Of a stretch of DNA of 39,479 nucleotides, positions 31,466 to 39,171 are shown piece by piece (the stretch's first letter is position 1; each line of letters begins with the position of its first letter). The position numbers were made by a program, and so were the translations under genes. The stretch is from contig JAUNLJ010000016.1 of assembly GCA_030532305.1 (NCBI GenBank), forward strand, positions 1-39,479, written 5' to 3'. The DNA is from Tissierellia bacterium (GTDB lineage: Bacteria; Bacillota; Clostridia; Tissierellales; Peptoniphilaceae). The notes beneath the pieces are model-generated. The model made no database searches, was not told the DNA's origin, and saw only the letters and a program-made list of their open reading frames with translations.

Positions 31466-33043
31466 CTATTCCAAAAAGGAAAGTTTGTTGTGGGTGGCCT
31501 CGTGGTGGTCAAATTCGTACTTCCATCCGTCGTAAGAGCTGTTTCTGTAAACGGTCTTGTCCTTACTCATATAGAGAGGAATTTCTGGCACGTCCTCGGC
31601 CAAAATTTCCTGGAGGGCCATCACCTGGTCCCTTCTTTTTGCCTCATCTGTTTCCACCCTTTGGTCTTCTGCTAACTTAGAGAAGGCCGGGTTTTCATAG
31701 CCTGGGGTGCCAGAAGACCAGCTGGTAACCTCCGGTGCAAACCGGACCCGGAGGTAGTCGGCATCCCGGGCCCAGCCCCCGTAGCTATTAATGGCCAGCT
31801 GGTAGTTTCCTTCAGCTAACCGGGCATCCTTGGACTTTTGGTCGGTGGTCACCACAGTGATGTCAATGCCCACGGCGGCCAGCTGCTCCTTGATGAGCTC
31901 CCCTAGCCTTTCTCCCTGGCCGTCTCCCACCAAGAGCTCATAGGTCCCCGGGCTGATGCCCGATTTTTCTATTAAGGCCTTGGCCTGGTCTAGGTCTTTT
32001 TTATAGCTGGGTAGCTTATCATTATACATAATATGGGCAGGAGGTAGGATCCCTAAACTACCGGGCTCCCCAGCCCCCCGGGCTATTTTTTCCACAATCT
32101 CCTCCCGGTCGATGGCATAGGCAAAGGCCTGCCTAAATTCCTTGGACTGGAAGTCTTCCACCTTGTCCATGTTAAAACGGAGGGTGGTTCCAAAGACCCC
32201 AGGGTTGTCCATGATGGTAAAGTCCTCCTTGCCTTCAAACCGGGCCAGGGCATCCACAGGAACCCCACTAATATCTATGTCCCCATTTTCCAGGGCCATA
32301 ACCGGGTCGCTTACCGGAACAAATTCAATGACATCCACAGCCGGCTTGGGCCCCCAGAAGTCTTCCCGGGCTTCAAACCGGTAGGTCCCGTGCTCCTTAT
32401 TGTAGTCTGTTAAACGGAAGGGGCCCGTCCCGATAAGGGATTCTTCTCCTGTAAACTCGTCAGGCCGGTCTACCCCCTCCCATATATGCTGGGGCAGGAT
32501 ATTCATCCCAAAAATCTCCTCTATAAAGTTGGGCTGGGCCGCCTTTAGCCTAAAGGTGACCTCCCTGTCGCCCGTCTTTTCCACCCCTTCTAGGATCCCT
32601 TCTGGTCCAAAGAGGTCGCCCCCTCCCACAGGAGGATGGTCCTGGCCATAGTTAAAGGTAAAGACCACGTCCTCGGGTCCAAAGGGCTGGCCATCGGCCC
32701 AGTTTACCTGGTCCCGAAGGCTAAAGACATAGGCCTTGCCCTCCTCTTGGACCTCCCAGTCCTCTGCCAGCCAGGGGATATAGCCCTGGTCGTCCTTGGC
32801 CACCAGGCCGTCAAAGACCAGCTTGACCTTGTAGGACCCTGGCCCCCTGGAATAGGTGGTGTAGGGTTGAGAAAGACCATAGTCCCCCCCGGCCAGCCTC
32901 ACCACCCGGGGGGTCTCTTTCTGGGCTTCTTGGCCTTGGCCGTCTCCTGGCTCTCCCACCCCTGGGTCCTTAGAACAGGCCCCCAAGAGGGCCATGGCTA
33001 AAATGAAGAGACCTGCCAACAGAAAAATTCGCTTTTTTTTCAT
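31466..33043 (-). CDS. Family 5 substrate-binding lipoprotein of the B12-controlled ABC transporter
   Basis: A 525-residue extracellular solute-binding protein, family 5 (peptide/nickel type). Signal peptide and lipobox ALLGACSK (Cys about 20), a Gln/Glu-rich linker, then SBP_bac_5 landmarks: LVFDGLVAKDDQGYIPWLAEDWEV, FSLRDQVNWADGQPFGPEDVVFTF, GTGPFRLTDY and AFAYAIDREEIV. Start: ATG at 33043 with AAGGAGG five bases upstream; the longer frame to 33160 overlaps trmO. Family 5 members bind peptides, nickel or cobalt complexes, haem and others; the upstream cobalamin riboswitch suggests a cobalt- or corrinoid-related ligand, which is inference. Confidence 0.9.
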   Translation of the reverse strand: MKKKRIFLLAGLFILAMALLGACSKDPGVGEPGDGQGQEAQKETPRVVRLAGGDYGLSQPYTTYSRGPGSYKVKLVFDGLVAKDDQGYIPWLAEDWEVQEEGKAYVFSLRDQVNWADGQPFGPEDVVFTFNYGQDHPPVGGGDLFGPEGILEGVEKTGDREVTFRLKAAQPNFIEEIFGMNILPQHIWEGVDRPDEFTGEESLIGTGPFRLTDYNKEHGTYRFEAREDFWGPKPAVDVIEFVPVSDPVMALENGDIDISGVPVDALARFEGKEDFTIMDNPGVFGTTLRFNMDKVEDFQSKEFRQAFAYAIDREEIVEKIARGAGEPGSLGILPPAHIMYNDKLPSYKKDLDQAKALIEKSGISPGTYELLVGDGQGERLGELIKEQLAAVGIDITVVTTDQKSKDARLAEGNYQLAINSYGGWARDADYLRVRFAPEVTSWSSGTPGYENPAFSKLAEDQRVETDEAKRRDQVMALQEILAEDVPEIPLYMSKDKTVYRNSSYDGWKYEFDHHEATHNKLSFLE

Positions 33044-33053
33044 GGCCGCCTCC

Positions 33054-33503
33054 TTAATCTTCCTTTTTTTCATGGGCCCGTCTAGAAGAGGCCTGACTAA
33101 TGGCATCCACCTTGCCACTGTAGGGCTTAATGTCCACCACCACACTCTGGTCAAAGGCATCTAGGCCCCGGACCACTAGGACATTTCCCTCCCGTCTAAC
33201 CAGGTCCACAATGCCCAGGTTAATGGGGTTGGGCCGGTTGGGGGTCCGGGTGGCAAAAACCCCATGCCGGGCCTGGGGGTCCTGGTCGTAGGGGGTCCTA
33301 TTTTGCAGGGTCTCACGCTTAGCCTCATGGGCCCAGTAGAGGACAAAGAGATGGCTAAAATCTTCTATGTCCTTTAGGGCTGGAGCAAATTCCTCCAGGA
33401 TCTCTATCCGGGCCTCTATATCTTCCATCCGTCCCTGGAAGGGGGCATCCCCCTTTTTCTTGTAGGGCGAGTGTACACGGCCAACTTCTTTTAAATTCAT
33501 CAT
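33054..33503 (-). CDS. trmO: TrmO (TsaA/YaeB) family tRNA m6t6A methyltransferase
   Basis: A 149-residue beta-barrel protein of the TsaA/YaeB family; E. coli TrmO uses SAM to methylate N6 of t6A37 in certain tRNAs. Visible landmarks: GRVHSPYKKKGDAPFQGR near the N-terminus, EDFSHLFVLYWAHEAKRET, GVFATRTPNRPNPINLGIVDLV (the conserved substrate/SAM loop) and the C-terminal VVDIKPY. Length is typical of short-form bacterial members without the extra C-terminal domain. Two adjacent ATGs (33503, 33500) share AGGAGG. It is the first gene after the cobalamin riboswitch and precedes the ABC transporter by ten bases. In this setting a non-tRNA role cannot be excluded. Confidence 0.9.
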   Translation of the reverse strand: MMNLKEVGRVHSPYKKKGDAPFQGRMEDIEARIEILEEFAPALKDIEDFSHLFVLYWAHEAKRETLQNRTPYDQDPQARHGVFATRTPNRPNPINLGIVDLVRREGNVLVVRGLDAFDQSVVVDIKPYSGKVDAISQASSRRAHEKKED

Positions 33504-33565
33504 TTTCTTCCTCCTTTAGGCTGGTGTTCTTGCAAGAGGGCCCTCCCTTAGGCAAATGCGCCTAT

Positions 33566-33596
33566 TAAAAAAGAGCTTCCTTTCGATTAAAGAAGC
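33566..33596 (-). terminator. Riboswitch-controlled terminator upstream of trmO
   Basis: On the minus strand, GCTTCTTT pairs with AAGGAAGC (33596-33575), followed by a U-tract (33572-33567). The segment CGATTA upstream can pair with TAATCG in the loop of this hairpin, giving an alternative antiterminator fold. Cobalamin binding to the aptamer just upstream would choose between them. Confidence 0.75.
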
Positions 33597-33639
33597 CCCC
33601 ATTTTGAGTCTCTAATCGCTGTGTCCCCTTGTCGCGATA

Positions 33640-33812
33640 ACATGTTTAGGCAGGTCTCCTGGCTTACGGCTTAACCTTGTCCCCGCCTTCCCGGTCTTCC
33701 CAGTGGCTCTGTGGAGATTCGTATCCGCTTACAGTGGTGGGTCCGCGCTGCACTTTAAGCAGCTTTCCTATTCTCCCTCTCCTGAGGGCACCTAATCACT
33801 TTTACTATGCTT
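33640..33812 (-). promoter_or_regulatory. Cobalamin (adenosylcobalamin-type) riboswitch
   Basis: The minus strand shows the conserved cobalamin aptamer elements in order: AAAAGTGATTAGGTGCC at the 5' side (P2/P3 entry), GAATAGGAAAGC, GCGGACCCACCACTGTAA (the central core), GCCACTGGGAAGACCGGGAA (P6-like segment) and AAGCCAGGAGACCTGCC, the B12 box, near the 3' end. It is followed by a terminator at 33566-33596 and then trmO and the ABC operon, so B12 abundance should lower expression of the operon. Confidence 0.96.
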
Positions 33813-33822
33813 TTATGTTGTC

Positions 33823-33852
33823 ATTATAACATTATAAAAGGAGGCAAGTCAA
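33823..33852 (-). promoter_or_regulatory. Promoter of the riboswitch operon
   Basis: On the minus strand, TTGACT (33852-33847), 18 bp, TATAAT (33828-33823), just upstream of the aptamer. A second TATAAT lies eight bases further up. Confidence 0.75.
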
Positions 33853-33885
33853 GCCCCTAGTCCTAGCCCCGCCTAAAATCCCCAT

Positions 33886-33926
33886 AAAAAGACCCCCAGG
33901 TCCCGGTCTTGGTGGGCCTAGGGGTT
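33886..33926 (-). terminator. Terminator after the catalase gene
   Basis: Imperfect stem ACCCC-TAGG / CCT-GGGGGT with inner CCC/GGG pairing, followed on the minus strand by CTTTTTAT. It separates the catalase gene from the riboswitch promoter. Confidence 0.7.
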
Positions 33927-33956
33927 CTTTCTTATAGGAAGGTGCCCTAAAGGGTC

Positions 33957-35687
33957 CTATAGGACATAGGGGTCCTCCATGGGGTCGATAAAGGATTTGG
34001 GGTCATAGTCTGTGGAGATCTCCTCCCAGTCCTTCATGGCCATATTTTCAGAGGCCACATCCAGCTCCGGATGGAGGTTGTTGGCCTTGTAGTTGCCCTC
34101 TCTGGAATCTCGCATCTTGGCCGTATCTAGGTCCACCTCGGCCAGGTCAATATTTAGGGCCTGGGCCAGACGGGTTCCGTAGTCTTCATGGGCCCTATAG
34201 CAGTTGGCGATATGCCTGTGCTTAATCTGAAGGGTAGAGTCCCCCATATTCCTGGCCGTATTTTCCACTAGGACCTGCTTTTGGTCCTCGGTCATGGCCT
34301 GGTAGAGTAGGCCCGGTTGGGTGAAGTAGTCGTGGTCATCTTCCCTAAAGTCATACCGGTAGATGTCTCCCCCATCTTGGCCCGGCTCATAGCCCCTGGG
34401 GTCCTCCTGCCAGTTGCCATAGGAGTTGGGCTCATAGTGGTTTTCAGATCCCCGGTTGCCATCTACCCGCATCATTCCGTCCCGGTGCCAGGAGTGGTAG
34501 TCCTTGGGATCCATCCCCCTAGGCGCATTGACAGGGATTTGATGGTGGTTGACCCCCAGCCGGTACCTTTGGGCATCCCCATAGGTGACAATTCTGGCCT
34601 GGAGCATCCGGTCCGGGGAAAAGCCAATGCCCGGTACATTTTGGGCCGGGTTAAAGGCCGCCTGTTCCACGTCCTGGAAGTAGTTGTCCGGGTTCCTGTT
34701 CAGTTCAAATTCCCCCACTTCAATAAAGGGGAAGTCCTTCTTTAACCACATCTTGGTCAAGTCAAAGGGGTTGTTTTCCATTTGCCTGGCCTGGTCTTCG
34801 GTCATGACCTGGATATACATGGTCCACTTGGGATAGTGGCCCTTTTCAATGGATTCATAAAGGTCCCTTTGGTTGGACTCCCGGTCCATGCCCACCACTT
34901 TTTCAGCCTCCTGGTCCGTTAGATTTTGGATGCCCTGCTGGGACCTAAAGTGAAACTTAACCCAGACCCTTTCATTTTTTTCGTTAATTAAAGAATAGGT
35001 GTGGGACCCAAAGCCGTGCATATATCTAAAGGAAGAGGGGATCCCCCGGTCACTCATGGTGATGGTCACCTGGAGGAGGGATTCGGGTAGGGAGGACCAA
35101 AAGTCCCAGTTGGTGTTGGGGCTTCGCATATTGGTCCTGGGGTCCCTCTTAACGGCGTGGTTAAGGTCAATAAACTTCATGGGGTCCCTAAAGAAGAAGA
35201 CCGGGGTGTTGTTGCCTACCAGGTCCCAGTTGCCCTCTTCGGTGTAGAATTTTAGGGCAAAACCCCGGATATCCCTTTCTGCATCGGCGGCCCCTCTTTC
35301 ACCAGCCACCGTGGAGAAACGGGCAAACATCTCTGTTTCCTTCCCCACTTCTGAAAAGATCTTGGCCTTGGTGTACTGGGTGATGTCGTGGGTCACCCTA
35401 AAGGTCCCAAAGGCCCCAGACCCCTTGGCATGCATCCGTCTTTCAGGGATGACCTCCCGGTTAAAGTGGGCATGCTTTTCAAATAGCCAGGTGTCCTGGA
35501 AAACTGCCGGCCCCCGGACCCCCGCCGTCATGGTGTCTTGGTTGTTTTCCACAGGCGCCCCAGAGGCCCGGGTGATCTTGGGATTGTCTCCCTTATGGGC
35601 ATTCTTACTTGGCAAGGGGTCTCCTAGACCGTTTTTTGCCATGGGGTTTTTTTCCATGTCCTTCATGTCTTTGTCCTTTCCCTTCAT
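33957..35687 (-). CDS. katA: Heme catalase (monofunctional, small subunit)
   Basis: A catalase of about 550-576 residues. The distal His motif is [23 protein letters not shown]/heme contact regions include [23 protein letters not shown] and [12 protein letters not shown], and the proximal heme tyrosine is in [14 protein letters not shown]. It converts hydrogen peroxide to water and oxygen. The N-terminus is longer than in typical clade 3 enzymes, a Lys/Asp/Met-rich stretch with several Met codons (33957 frame starts at 35687, others at 35666, 35657 and 35642); AAGGAGG lies about 14 bases before the first ATG, which is too far, so the real start is uncertain. It has its own terminator and apparently its own transcript. 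Confidence 0.93.
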   Translation of the reverse strand: MKGKDKDMKDMEKNPMAKNGLGDPLPSKNAHKGDNPKITRASGAPVENNQDTMTAGVRGPAVFQDTWLFEKHAHFNREVIPERRMHAKGSGAFGTFRVTHDITQYTKAKIFSEVGKETEMFARFSTVAGERGAADAERDIRGFALKFYTEEGNWDLVGNNTPVFFFRDPMKFIDLNHAVKRDPRTNMRSPNTNWDFWSSLPESLLQVTITMSDRGIPSSFRYMHGFGSHTYSLINEKNERVWVKFHFRSQQGIQNLTDQEAEKVVGMDRESNQRDLYESIEKGHYPKWTMYIQVMTEDQARQMENNPFDLTKMWLKKDFPFIEVGEFELNRNPDNYFQDVEQAAFNPAQNVPGIGFSPDRMLQARIVTYGDAQRYRLGVNHHQIPVNAPRGMDPKDYHSWHRDGMMRVDGNRGSENHYEPNSYGNWQEDPRGYEPGQDGGDIYRYDFREDDHDYFTQPGLLYQAMTEDQKQVLVENTARNMGDSTLQIKHRHIANCYRAHEDYGTRLAQALNIDLAEVDLDTAKMRDSREGNYKANNLHPELDVASENMAMKDWEEISTDYDPKSFIDPMEDPYVL

Positions 35688-35989
35688 GGGCTTGGCCGGG
35701 GCCTCCTTTTTCTAAAAGGCCCGGGCCAGTAATTTCTCTTTGTCTATAAAGGTTGAGGGGACCAGACCCCCTGACCCCTAGAATCCAGGGGTCCTCCATC
35801 TTACTTAGGCCTTCAGGCAAGAAGGCCCTTTTTTTAGACCTCCGCCAGATGGCCCCAGCCACCTGCTGGGCCCAGCCTTGTCTTACTATATATGCCCATT
35901 TTTTTAGAAAAATCACCTTCTTTTTATCCCCCTTCTTTAAGGCAAGAAAAAAGAGCCCCACAGGCTCCTTTTTCTAAATTCACTTATCT
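35688..35989. other. Intergenic stretch between the catalase and OYE-type genes
   Basis: No convincing gene. On the minus strand it should contain the catalase promoter, but no good TTGACA/TATAAT pair is found; TATAGT near 35889 is a weak -10. A plus-strand hairpin GGCCTT/AAGGCC followed by seven T's (35808-35836) looks like a terminator with no gene upstream. A terminator for the OYE-type gene lies at 35944-35976. Frames here look like noise. Confidence 0.5.
35944..35976 (-). terminator. Terminator after the OYE-type oxidoreductase gene
   Basis: On the minus strand, A-rich lead-in then GAGCC-TGTGG-GGCTC and a six-base U-tract; the flanking A and T runs extend the stem. Confidence 0.85.
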
Positions 35990-37954
35990 CTAGTAGGTCC
36001 AAGCAATGTGGTAGGCCTCCCTAAGGGCCTCTAGGAGGGTGCCTATCTTGGCTCCGTCTCCGTAGAGCCGGAGGTAGGGGGCCAGGCCTTCAAATTCTTC
36101 CACATAGTCTGGCTGGGGTCTTGAGCCCAGGGCCAAAATCACTGTGTCCACTTCTAGGTCCTTTACCTGGCCCTGGGCCTGGGTTTCTTCTAGGACCTTA
36201 AGCTTAATCCCCTGGTCGGTGACTTCCACCAGCTGGTGGAGGGGCATAAACTTAACCCCGACTTTTTCTAGCTTGGCCAAAACCACCATCCGGACCCGGG
36301 CAATTTCGCTGGCCCCCATAACCCCGGTCATTTCCACAAGGGCCACCTCCCGGCTGGGGTCTTCTGCCTTAAGGGTGTCGGCTATTTCTAGGCCTGTCGC
36401 CCCAGACCCAATGACGGCCACCTTCTTGCCCGCCTTTTTCCGGCCTTCTAGGTAGTCTTCTGCCATGATCACCTTAGGCGAATCGATCCCCTGAATGGGA
36501 GGGCGCATGGGCTTGCCGCCAGCACAGATAAAGATGGCCTCCGGCTCAAGAGCCCCCACATTTTCCCGGCTGGCCAGGGTATTTAGGTGGACCCGGACCC
36601 CGGCTTCTTCCATTTCCTTCTTTTGGGTCTCTATAAACCAGCCCAATTTTTCCTTGTCCTGACCCAGAGACCCGGTGTAAAGGGCCCCACCCAGGTGGTC
36701 ATTTTTTTCAAAGAGGTCCACCTCAAAGCCTCTTTGGGCTAGGAGGGTGGCTGTTTCCATACCGGCAGGGCCTCCCCCTACCACCACGGTCCTTCGGCCC
36801 TGGCCATCCCGTCTTAAAAGATTTAGGTCAAAATGGGCCTCGTTTCCCAGGATGGGGTTGACGGCGCATTCCACATGGCGACCCCGGGCCTCCGCCTCTA
36901 TACACCGGTTGCAGCCAATACACTTTCTTATCAGGTCACTGCGCCCGGCCTGGGCCTTCTTGGCCCAGTGGGCATCGGCCAAGTGGCCCCGGCCTATAGA
37001 GACAAAGTCACAAACCCCCTCCTCTAGAAGCGCCTCGGCCACTTCCGGCTCCTTAATGACATTAATGGCAAAGACCGGGATGGACACCGCCTCCTTGATG
37101 GCCCGGGCCAGGTCCTTCCTGGACCCCTGCTTGTAAGAATACATGGGGATAATTTCATGGCCTGTTTCGTAAATCCCACAAGAGACATGGATAAAGTCTA
37201 CCCCCACTTTTTCCAAGTGCTGGGCCATTTTTACAGCCAGGTCCTTAGTAATCCCCTGGTCTCCTAAAAATTCATCGGCAGAAATCCGGATCCCTAGGGG
37301 GAACTGGGGCCCCACATATTGCCGAATGCCCAAGATGATTTCATCCACAAACCGCATCCTATTTTCAAAGGACCCCCCATAGTCATCGGTCCTCCGGTTA
37401 GAAAAGGGAGAGAGCCATTGGTTTAGCAAGTAGCCGTGGGCCCCATGGAGCTCCACCCCATCTAGGCCAGCCAGCTGGGCAAACACCGCCCCCCTTATGT
37501 ATTTGCCTTGGAGGTCCTTGGCCTCCTCTAGGGTGAGCTCGTGGGGCATCTCGGGACACCTTTCTGTAGTAAAGGCAGAAGGCGCCACCAGGCCCGCCCC
37601 GTCTGGATTAAGCTTAGAAGAGCCCTCCCGGCCCGGATGGTGGAGCTGCAAAAACATCTTGGTTCCATAGGCGTGGACCCTGTCAGCCAACCTTTGAAGA
37701 CCGGCTATATGGCCCAAACGGGTGGCCGCAATCTGGGTGGCCAGGCCCCAGCCGTGGACATCATCAATCCTACAAATTTCTGAAATAATCAGGCCACAGC
37801 CCCCCTTGGCCCTTTCTTCATAATAGCGGATTAAATCTTCTGTGACCTCCCCACTTAAGCCAGCCAGGCCGGTCCCCATGGGGGGCATAACAATCCTATT
37901 CTTAACTTTTAGACTTCCAATCTGTCCAACTTCAAAGAGTTTCTCAAAGGTCAT
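35990..37954 (-). CDS. Old-yellow-enzyme/2,4-dienoyl-CoA-reductase-type NADH:flavin oxidoreductase
   Basis: A 654-residue three-part flavoprotein. The N-terminal TIM barrel (about 1-340) binds FMN and has the HHPGREG, LNQWLSPFSNRRTDDYGGSFENRM and IRISADEF motifs. A cysteine cluster CIGCNRC...C (about 346-364) should hold a 4Fe-4S centre. The C-terminal FAD/NAD(P) domains start with VVVGGGPAGMETA and VAVIGSGATGLE Rossmann motifs. The layout is that of FadH, BaiCD/BaiH and trimethylamine dehydrogenase, i.e. NAD(P)H-driven reduction of conjugated C=C bonds. The real substrate (unsaturated acyl, steroid or other enone) is unknown. Starts after AAAGGAG; promoter at 38006-38034. Confidence 0.92.
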   Translation of the reverse strand: MTFEKLFEVGQIGSLKVKNRIVMPPMGTGLAGLSGEVTEDLIRYYEERAKGGCGLIISEICRIDDVHGWGLATQIAATRLGHIAGLQRLADRVHAYGTKMFLQLHHPGREGSSKLNPDGAGLVAPSAFTTERCPEMPHELTLEEAKDLQGKYIRGAVFAQLAGLDGVELHGAHGYLLNQWLSPFSNRRTDDYGGSFENRMRFVDEIILGIRQYVGPQFPLGIRISADEFLGDQGITKDLAVKMAQHLEKVGVDFIHVSCGIYETGHEIIPMYSYKQGSRKDLARAIKEAVSIPVFAINVIKEPEVAEALLEEGVCDFVSIGRGHLADAHWAKKAQAGRSDLIRKCIGCNRCIEAEARGRHVECAVNPILGNEAHFDLNLLRRDGQGRRTVVVGGGPAGMETATLLAQRGFEVDLFEKNDHLGGALYTGSLGQDKEKLGWFIETQKKEMEEAGVRVHLNTLASRENVGALEPEAIFICAGGKPMRPPIQGIDSPKVIMAEDYLEGRKKAGKKVAVIGSGATGLEIADTLKAEDPSREVALVEMTGVMGASEIARVRMVVLAKLEKVGVKFMPLHQLVEVTDQGIKLKVLEETQAQGQVKDLEVDTVILALGSRPQPDYVEEFEGLAPYLRLYGDGAKIGTLLEALREAYHIAWTY

Positions 37955-38005
37955 GGCAATCTCCTTTCTTGGCTAAAAAAATCGTTTGCAAAACATCCTA
38001 AGATA

Positions 38006-38034
38006 AATTTATCATAAGACCAATTTCATGTCAA
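38006..38034 (-). promoter_or_regulatory. Promoter of the OYE-type gene with a palindrome at -10
   Basis: On the minus strand, TTGACA (38034-38029), 17 bp, TAAATT (38011-38006). The -10 sits inside the perfect 12-bp palindrome GATAAATTTATC (38002-38013), a possible operator. Confidence 0.65.
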
Positions 38035-38144
38035 TAATGTTATAAATCTAACACTTTCTGCCTTTTTAACCTGGTTTTTTGAAATTTTATATGCCCCCCG
38101 GCCTAGCTAGGCCTCCCTTCCTCCTAAAATTCTTAAAAGGACCC

Positions 38145-38173
38145 TTGACAGGCCCAGCCCCCTAGCCTACAAT
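38145..38173 (+). promoter_or_regulatory. Promoter of the YbaN-like gene
   Basis: TTGACA (38145-38150), 17 bp, TACAAT (38168-38173), 40 bases before the ATG. Confidence 0.8.
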
Positions 38174-38212
38174 AGGCCTACTTGCCTTCACCCAAAAACC
38201 TAAGGAGGACCC

Positions 38213-38629
38213 ATGAAAAAACTTGTCCTAAAAATAATAGGAGGCCTGGCCCTGGCCCTGGGAAGCCTGGGCCTCTTCCTCCCCTTGCTCCCCACCACCC
38301 CCTTTCTCCTTTTGGCCGCCTGGGACTTTTTAAATAGCTCCCAGAGCCTCTACCACTGGCTCATAAACCACCGGATCTTTGGCCTCTATATAAGGACCTA
38401 CCTGACCTTTAAGGGGGTTTCCCGGTCCCACAAAATCCTTGCCCTGGCCACCCTCTGGCCCACCATGGCCCTGTCCATTTACCTGGTGAACCCCTGGCCC
38501 CTTAAGGTCCTTTTGGCCACCATCGCCCTTTTGGTTAGCCGCCACCTCCTAAGGCTAAAGACCCTAACAAAGGCGGAGATGAAGGCCCTGGAAGAGGGCC
38601 CAGCCTTCCCAGGGGCCTCTAGCCCCTAA
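38213..38629 (+). CDS. YbaN-like DUF454 inner membrane protein
   Basis: A 138-residue protein of the DUF454/YbaN family: two membrane helices at the N-terminus (about 5-40) around the characteristic LGLFLPLLPTTPFLLLAAWDF segment, a cytoplasmic loop with S-L-Y-HWLINHRIFG, and a second hydrophobic pair (about 70-105). Function unknown in the family. AAGGAGG is six bases upstream of the ATG; promoter and terminator are both clear, so it is monocistronic, and one of only a few plus-strand genes in the window. Confidence 0.88.
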   Translation: MKKLVLKIIGGLALALGSLGLFLPLLPTTPFLLLAAWDFLNSSQSLYHWLINHRIFGLYIRTYLTFKGVSRSHKILALATLWPTMALSIYLVNPWPLKVLLATIALLVSRHLLRLKTLTKAEMKALEEGPAFPGASSP

Positions 38630-38654
38630 AGAAGAGCTTGTTAGGGGCCTTTTT
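38622..38654 (+). terminator. Terminator of the YbaN-like gene
   Basis: Stem GCCCCTAA (38622-38629) / TTAGGGGC (38641-38648), loop of 11 bases, then CTTTTT. The left arm overlaps the stop codon. Confidence 0.9.
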
Positions 38655-38812
38655 CTGCCCTGAAAAATGAGTCAAGGTCCTCCTCCTTATACTAGAAAAT
38701 ATCTTATACTCCCTCCATTCCCTTTCTAAAGGCATGAAAGGCTTTAAGCAGGACACCATCATAGATAATATATTCATTAGCTTAGGAAGAAAAAACCAGG
38801 GCTCCTGGCGGC

Positions 38813-39057
38813 AGTGCTAGGGCTTCAGCCGGCGACTTCTAGCCAATCGAGGACCCTGCTGGGCCCTCTCTTGGGACCTCTTGCCATGAGACCTACATCT
38901 CCTTACCAGGAGCTATAACTAGCCCCTGGTAAGGAGTGTTAGGGCTTCAGCCGGCGACTTCTAGCCAATCGATGGCCCCCGTGGCCCTCTCCCCAGAACT
39001 CCCCACATGAGACCTGCATCTGCTTACAGCTCCGCTGTAAGTAGTGCTAGGCTTCAG
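38813..39057. repeat. Structured tandem repeat, two full units plus a third partial copy
   Basis: A 38-base block (38813-38850) starting AGTGCTAGGGCTTCAGCC and ending CTAGCCAATCGA recurs at 38935-38972 with one substitution, 122 bases away; its first part recurs at 39043-39057. Between blocks come a variable segment that can form a short GG-CC hairpin followed by CTCTC, then a conserved ATGAGACCT-R-CATCT (38886-38900 and 39007-39021), and then a hairpin of different sequence in each unit: CCTTACCAGG/CCTGGTAAGG at 38901-38934 and CTTACAGC/GCTGTAAG at 39023-39041. Conserved single-stranded blocks with changing but still paired stems suggest a functional structured nucleic acid. Its nature is unknown. 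Confidence 0.7.
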
Positions 39058-39171
39058 TATGGATAACTTTTTATATTAGCTCATGACAGTCTTATAAATA
39101 TAAGCAAAAATTGACTAATGGTAAAACAACACTAACATAAATTAAATGCTGTAAATCTTTTAACTTTTTTC

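Noticed and set aside
35605..35961. 118-codon minus-strand frame upstream of catalase
   Set aside because: Overlaps the catalase N-terminus in another frame, contains the leader hairpins and has low-complexity Lys/Gly composition.
38734..38820. Small ORF of 28 codons ending in the first repeat block, and ATG-started peptides (MRPxS...) inside the repeats
   Set aside because: No convincing ribosome binding sites, no similarity to known leaders, and the frames are not conserved between units.
38813..39057. CRISPR array, because of spaced repeats with 34-35 base variable segments
   Set aside because: Only two full copies, the supposed repeat contains hairpins that change sequence between units, spacing is irregular (122 then 108), and there are no cas genes.
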